A DNA stretch of 8,829 nucleotides, from the NCBI GenBank assembly GCA_946639085.1, contig CAMPBP010000037.1:1-8829 (forward strand). The letters run 5' to 3'. The notes below the pieces were generated by a model. The model was given only the letters and a program-made list of their open reading frames with translations, ran no database searches and was not told the origin of the DNA. Each line of letters starts with the position of its first letter. Within the stretch, counting starts at the first letter, position 1. The translations under genes were made by a program, and so were the position numbers. Source of the DNA: an uncultured Lachnospiraceae bacterium (GTDB taxonomy: Bacteria; Bacillota; Clostridia; Lachnospirales; Lachnospiraceae). Positions 4,894 to 8,829 of the stretch are shown here, one piece after another.

Positions 4894-6792
4894 TTACAGC
4901 CATTCACGGACATAATTAAGTACGCGTTCTTTTGGTAACGGTTTCGAGAAATAGTAACCCTGAATATACTCTACGCCGAGTTTTTTGAAGTTAAGGTACT
5001 GCTCTTCGGTCTCGATACCCTCAACAACTATCTCCATGCCGAGGCGATGTACCATGTCGACGGTGTATTCCGTTGCGACTCTTGCCTTTTCGGAGGAATC
5101 GTAAGCGATGGTGATGGAACGGTCGATCTTGATTATCTTAAGGGGCATGCCTACCATGTAAGTAAGATTCGAATAGCCCGAGCCGTAATCGTCCAAAGAA
5201 AAGCTGGTGCCGTAGGCGATAAGATCGTCCATGTTCTTTTCAAGAGTGTACCTTGTATTGATGGCAGCCGTTTCGGTTATCTCAAGATTGATTCTGTGAG
5301 GCGGTATACCGTACTCTGCCATGATGTTTTTGAAGTTCTTGGCAAGGTCATCCTGCATACACTGAACTACAGAAAGATTGACTTCGATATACTCTATTCC
5401 GTAATCTTCTATCTTGCTTTGACGAACGAACTCACAAACCTTTCTGAATACCATTTCACCGAGGGTCAGTATCATTCCGTTCTTCTCGGCATATTCGATG
5501 AAGTCACCGGGCATTATGAGTTTTCCGTTCTCGTCTTTGATACGCACCAAAGCCTCCATTGCGGAGAACTTGCCTTCACGTATGTTGTAGATCGGCTGAT
5601 AATACATCTCGACCGCATCGTTTGCGATGGCCCACTCAAGAGCATGCTGTATCTCAAGGGTTCTTGTTCTTTTTTCCAATGCTTCATCATCGATGAGAAG
5701 CGGTGTATCATTTGTTTTTCCGGACTCATACGCAAAATAATGCACAACCTCTTCCAGTTCGTCTACGCTCTCGAAATCACATATGTCGACAAGATAAGAA
5801 ATTCCCGTCTCTATCTGAACCTGAGTCTGATCTATCTCCCAAGGAAAAGACATACGTTTGAATACCAAATCCACCACTCTGTCAAGTTCCTTGTCCGATT
5901 CAAGAGCTATGGTCAGAAGATTGTCTTCCAGCCTGAAGATCAATGTATTGGGAATATCCTGTAAAAAAGCACATACAGACGTGATCACCGCCGATACGGT
6001 CTTGTTACCGAATATCTCATTTATGGCATTTAAGTTGTTTATGGAAATGCTTATGAGCGGCTTATGACGATGGAATCTGATATTTTCTTCCATCAGCATA
6101 TGGAATCCTTTTTTGTTGAAAACATTCTCAACAAAATCGAGATGGTACTCGGGATTTTCAAGTCTGCAGTACATATAGACGATCGCAAGCGACATCACAA
6201 ACGACATGAGCAGAAGTTCATTTGCAAAAAACTGGAGAATACCCGCTGCCAGCCAGCAAACAAGCCATGCATACACAGCGATCCTTCTTCTCTTTCTGAT
6301 CACGGATTTTTCCCAGATGACCATGATGAGAGTCGTTATGATATGGAATGCGCAGAAAACATATGTAACAAAAACGGTAATACCTTCGGTATAAACCGTA
6401 CCGTCTTCGGGATTTATGTGAATGCCGGTCTTAAACAGTATAAGAACGACCGTTTCAATGATAAAAGGAATGACTGTAAGATTACGCCATATGGGCTTTA
6501 TCTTGTAACTGATCTCAGCTACGGCAAACCATGCGGAAAGGCATGCCACCAATACGATCGATAAAAGATAAAGTTCACAGAAAAACTGAACCACGAACCC
6601 GGGAAGTCTGTCTCGATAATTTATCACAACGATTGAAGTGATATCCAAAGATATGCTTATGAGCGTGCCGACCAGAAGCCTTATGAACGCAAGCTCCGAA
6701 GCAAAATTGAGTCTCTTTTGATTGAAGCACATCCCCGCTACGACAAGCGATAAGACAAGTGCCGCTACCTGAAATTGAATATTCCAAACCAT
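4894..6792 (-). CDS. Membrane-bound EAL-domain c-di-GMP phosphodiesterase with degenerate GGDEF
   Basis: The 632-residue protein is predicted to hydrolyse cyclic di-GMP to pGpG at the membrane. Residues 1-210 hold about seven hydrophobic segments, with a basic stretch RKRRR (166-170). Residues 211-360 look like a GGDEF domain that has lost its active site: the GGDEF position reads RLEDNLL (287-293). The EAL domain (about 380-632) keeps its catalytic set: YYQPI (397-401), EAL at 413-415, VNLS with N472, EITE (504-507), DDYGSGYS with D534 and D535, K555 in IKID, E591 in EGIET, and QGYYFSKPL from Q611. It is therefore probably an active phosphodiesterase, perhaps with the dead GGDEF as a regulatory module (inference). 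ATG at 6792 follows GAGGG by 6 nt. A TTGACA promoter lies upstream. The membrane sensor does not match a family I can name. Confidence 0.93.
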   Translation of the reverse strand: MVWNIQFQVAALVLSLVVAGMCFNQKRLNFASELAFIRLLVGTLISISLDITSIVVINYRDRLPGFVVQFFCELYLLSIVLVACLSAWFAVAEISYKIKPIWRNLTVIPFIIETVVLILFKTGIHINPEDGTVYTEGITVFVTYVFCAFHIITTLIMVIWEKSVIRKRRRIAVYAWLVCWLAAGILQFFANELLLMSFVMSLAIVYMYCRLENPEYHLDFVENVFNKKGFHMLMEENIRFHRHKPLISISINNLNAINEIFGNKTVSAVITSVCAFLQDIPNTLIFRLEDNLLTIALESDKELDRVVDLVFKRMSFPWEIDQTQVQIETGISYLVDICDFESVDELEEVVHYFAYESGKTNDTPLLIDDEALEKRTRTLEIQHALEWAIANDAVEMYYQPIYNIREGKFSAMEALVRIKDENGKLIMPGDFIEYAEKNGMILTLGEMVFRKVCEFVRQSKIEDYGIEYIEVNLSVVQCMQDDLAKNFKNIMAEYGIPPHRINLEITETAAINTRYTLEKNMDDLIAYGTSFSLDDYGSGYSNLTYMVGMPLKIIKIDRSITIAYDSSEKARVATEYTVDMVHRLGMEIVVEGIETEEQYLNFKKLGVEYIQGYYFSKPLPKERVLNYVREWL

Positions 6793-6863
6793 GATGTTCC
6801 CTCACGTGAAAAAGAACTCTTTTAGCGAAATTAATTAATTCAACCCCAAAATAACCTGATATA

Positions 6864-6891
6864 AATGTATCTTAACATTTTTGAGTGTCAA
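6864..6891 (-). promoter_or_regulatory. Promoter of the EAL phosphodiesterase gene
   Basis: A perfect -35 TTGACA (6891-6886), a 16-nt spacer and a -10 TACATT (6869-6864) lie on the minus strand. The leader would be about 65 nt and AT-rich, containing the palindrome AATTAATTAATT. I saw no c-di-GMP riboswitch signature in it. Confidence 0.65.
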
Positions 6892-6907
6892 TAGCCACAA
6901 GTTTTTA

Positions 6908-6946
6908 TTGCAAATACTACAAAATAAAGCATTAAAGTGATACTAT
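6908..6946 (+). promoter_or_regulatory. Candidate promoter of the YkgJ-like gene
   Basis: Two weak alternatives overlap. TTGCAA (6908-6913), 17 nt and ATTAAA (6931-6936) would give a leader of about 10 nt. TACTAT (6941-6946) preceded by TGA, without a clear -35, would place the start at about the ATG itself. Both imply a very short or absent leader. Confidence 0.3.
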
Positions 6947-6952
6947 TTCTTC

Positions 6953-7636
6953 ATGATAAGAAATGTGGATCTAAGTAAAGTAACGGACAACAAACTTTAT
7001 ACCAAAGAAGATATCGTAAACATCTCATGTGACGGATGCAAAGGCTGCAGTGACTGCTGTAAAAGCGTGGGAGATTCGATAATACTCGATCCTTTTGACA
7101 TGTATAATCTCTCAAAAGCCACCGGAAAGAGTTTCGAAGCGCTGATGGAAGACGTCATCGAGATCAGGCTTATCGATAATCTCATCTTACCCAATATAAT
7201 GATAGACGAAGAAAAGGGCTGCAAAATGCTCGATGAGAACGGCAGATGCTCCATTCATGCACTCCGCCCGGGCTTTTGTCGTCTGTTCCCCTTGGGAAGA
7301 CTGTACGACGATAACGGCGATTTCAAATATATTGTCCAGATTCACGAATGCGATTATACGCCCAAAGGTCCCGCTTTGATATCCGAGTGGATAGGTATCG
7401 ATGACCTTGATAAATACGAAGCATACATCAAAAGATGGCATGCTTTTACGAAAATGCTGGGAGAATATATAAAAGGACTTAAAGACACCCGGAAGAAAGA
7501 ACACTTTTCGTGGCTTCTTATAAGGGTTTTCTTTGAGCCCTCCTATGATACGAATAAAGATTTCTATTCACAGTTTGAAGAAAGATTGGCTTCCTACGAA
7601 GAAAACTTAAAGTCCGTCATGAATGTTAATCGATAA
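6953..7636 (+). CDS. YkgJ-family CxxCxxCC cysteine-cluster protein
   Basis: The 227-residue soluble protein carries the cysteine cluster of the YkgJ/CxxCxxCC family, thought to bind zinc or possibly an iron-sulfur cluster; a biochemical role is not established for most members. The cluster is C26, C29, C32, C35 and C36 (DGCKGCSDCCKSVG). Further conserved cysteines are C90, C99 (GRCSIHALRPGFCR, including C109) and C133 in HECDYTPKG. Residues 145-227 form a mostly helical, charged tail. No signal peptide or membrane helix is seen. ATG at 6953 has no good Shine-Dalgarno in front of it; GTG at codon 5 is no better supported. It is divergent from the EAL gene and converges on the helicase gene with an 11-bp overlap at the stop codons, so it is probably transcribed alone. 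Confidence 0.88.
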   Translation: MIRNVDLSKVTDNKLYTKEDIVNISCDGCKGCSDCCKSVGDSIILDPFDMYNLSKATGKSFEALMEDVIEIRLIDNLILPNIMIDEEKGCKMLDENGRCSIHALRPGFCRLFPLGRLYDDNGDFKYIVQIHECDYTPKGPALISEWIGIDDLDKYEAYIKRWHAFTKMLGEYIKGLKDTRKKEHFSWLLIRVFFEPSYDTNKDFYSQFEERLASYEENLKSVMNVNR

Positions 7637-8829
7637 AAAAGCAATCTTCGCACTTTGCGTAAGGATAGTTCCAAGCCAGTGACTTTCCGCATACGCGACA
7701 TTTTCTTCCTTCCAACTGCTGAGTCTTCAATATCTCGATTATTCTCGAAGAAATATCACGCTTTAACATCACTATCTCAGAGAGTCGTTCTCTGTGATTA
7801 AATTTCCTTAAATACGCATATATTAGGTCGTAAACCAGATACATGTCTTCCAGTTCTTCCATCTTCATTGCATCGAGATCTTCGTCAAAAGGAACTATTG
7901 CCGCTTCAACTATATCGTTAATGCGCGAATTGAGTGATGCCCCGCCTGCTTCTTCCGCCTTTGCAAACTTAAGGATGAGTTCGGTCAAAAACTGCTTTGA
8001 CGACCTGAAGCCTATCATCAGGAAGTCATATATTAGTTTTTTGTCGCTTACTACATTTTCAAGCTTCTTGCATAAAGAAATCTCTTCTTCAAGATCGGCC
8101 TTTTCATAAAGGTTTGAAAACTCCACATCCTCCCATCTTACGAGTATCTCGCTAAGGGGCATGTCAAGGTAAATGATGTTCTCGGGTATTCCCATCCGGG
8201 CGTAAGAGATCGTTTCCACCGAACCTTCCACCGCACGTCTTATGGCCTGATATCTGAATTCGGAAGTATAATAACCGGTCTCAAAAATACCTCTTCGCCC
8301 GGCACGACCGGCAATCTGTTTTATCTCACTTACGTTCAAAAGTCTTCTGGTATGGCCGTCAAATTTCTTTGTCTCAAGGAAGACTATCCTCTTTATCGGA
8401 AGGTTAAGTCCCATTCCTATAGCGTCAGTCGCAACAACCACCTTAGTCTCACCGTTTACGAAACGCTGTACCTCGTTCATACGAACGTCGTAGGGAAGGT
8501 TTCCGTAGATCATGCTGGCTTTTATGCCGTTTCTTTGAAGTTCGGCGGTAACCGCGATAACGGACTGTTTTGAAAAGACGATAAGGGCATCTTTTTCTTC
8601 GACGGACTGAGGGAACACAAACCTTCTTGAGTCAAAAGAAAGGGGTACGGCGCGCTTGTTGTGTCTGGTCTCCCAGGTATCGCCGCACTCTTCTATTATC
8701 GCCGTTATAAGATCGACGCAGGATTCGTCCGAGCAGATATGGACCTCATCCGCGCACACTCCCAATATCGCTCTCGTCCAGGCTCCGCCTCTTTGCTCTT
8801 CGCCGATCATCTGACCTTCGTCTATTACG
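7626..8829 (-). CDS. SUV3-like DExH RNA helicase, C-terminal 400 residues, 5' end beyond window
   Basis: An ATP-dependent superfamily 2 helicase, probably acting on RNA in the cytoplasm. The visible part starts in motif II: VIDEGQM at the right edge, followed by GEEQRGGAWTRAILG, the pattern of the SUV3 group (whose usual form is DEIQM). Downstream are the second RecA domain with ALIVFSKQ (motif IV region), VVVATDAIGMGLNLPI (motif V) and QIAGRAGRRG (motif VI), then a helical C-terminal region. The last 25 residues contain CRVCGKSLAWNYPYAKCEDC, two CxxC pairs that look like a zinc-binding knuckle. The frame stays open to base 8829, so the ATG at 8810 is internal and the Walker A part lies outside. 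The stop codon overlaps the end of the convergent YkgJ-like gene. Mitochondrial SUV3 works in RNA decay; the bacterial role is unknown. Confidence 0.9.
   Translation of the reverse strand, partial: VIDEGQMIGEEQRGGAWTRAILGVCADEVHICSDESCVDLITAIIEECGDTWETRHNKRAVPLSFDSRRFVFPQSVEEKDALIVFSKQSVIAVTAELQRNGIKASMIYGNLPYDVRMNEVQRFVNGETKVVVATDAIGMGLNLPIKRIVFLETKKFDGHTRRLLNVSEIKQIAGRAGRRGIFETGYYTSEFRYQAIRRAVEGSVETISYARMGIPENIIYLDMPLSEILVRWEDVEFSNLYEKADLEEEISLCKKLENVVSDKKLIYDFLMIGFRSSKQFLTELILKFAKAEEAGGASLNSRINDIVEAAIVPFDEDLDAMKMEELEDMYLVYDLIYAYLRKFNHRERLSEIVMLKRDISSRIIEILKTQQLEGRKCRVCGKSLAWNYPYAKCEDCFFID

Noticed and set aside
5047..5964. A 305-codon open frame on the plus strand, antisense to the EAL gene
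   Set aside because: It lies wholly inside a gene with complete family motifs on the other strand. Its translation matches no family, it has no ribosome binding site, and it is rich in residues expected from the mirrored codon usage.
6793..6863. A c-di-GMP riboswitch before the EAL gene
   Set aside because: The leader is short and AT-rich and has neither the conserved GEMM core nor its paired domains.
7626..8810. A complete 394-residue helicase starting at the ATG at 8810
   Set aside because: The frame continues upstream to the window edge as VIDEGQ, which is motif II; the first helicase domain lies outside the window.

Overview
The window reads as chromosomal DNA of a low-to-moderate GC Firmicute. 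Grounds are the rpsT–lepA pair, GGAGG-type ribosome binding sites, TTGACA-type promoters, and a BspA-like leucine-rich-repeat protein next to c-di-GMP-type signalling proteins. The protein styles suggest a clostridial relative, perhaps Lachnospiraceae; that placement is inference from family resemblance, not a search result.

Layout. Five genes run leftward from 6792 to 1: a membrane EAL-domain phosphodiesterase (4894-6792), a secreted LRR/LysM wall protein (2308-4788), a small GAF-domain protein (1708-2283), ribosomal protein S20 (rpsT, 1289-1552) and elongation factor 4 (lepA, 1-1095, cut by the left edge). One gene runs rightward: a YkgJ-type cysteine-cluster protein (6953-7636). It meets, tail to tail and with an 11-bp overlap, the 3' part of a leftward SUV3-like DExH RNA helicase (7626-8829, cut by the right edge inside its DExH motif).

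How the genes relate. rpsT and lepA are a conserved translation pair. rpsT has a near-consensus promoter and a TTG start. The 193-bp gap to lepA is packed with inverted repeats: a terminator-like hairpin, a 19-bp perfect inverted repeat that shares an arm with it, a compound long-range stem and a 9-bp hairpin just before the lepA ribosome binding site. The LRR and GAF genes are 24 bp apart and probably co-transcribed. The EAL gene has its own TTGACA promoter in the divergent gap 6793-6952. EAL, LRR and GAF together look like a signalling and cell-surface set, but only their proximity supports a functional link.

No tRNA, CRISPR array, insertion sequence, prophage or defence gene was recognised. 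The parts least explained by known families are the structured rpsT–lepA spacer, the region between the LRRs and LysM of the surface protein, and the C-terminal four-cysteine module of the helicase.
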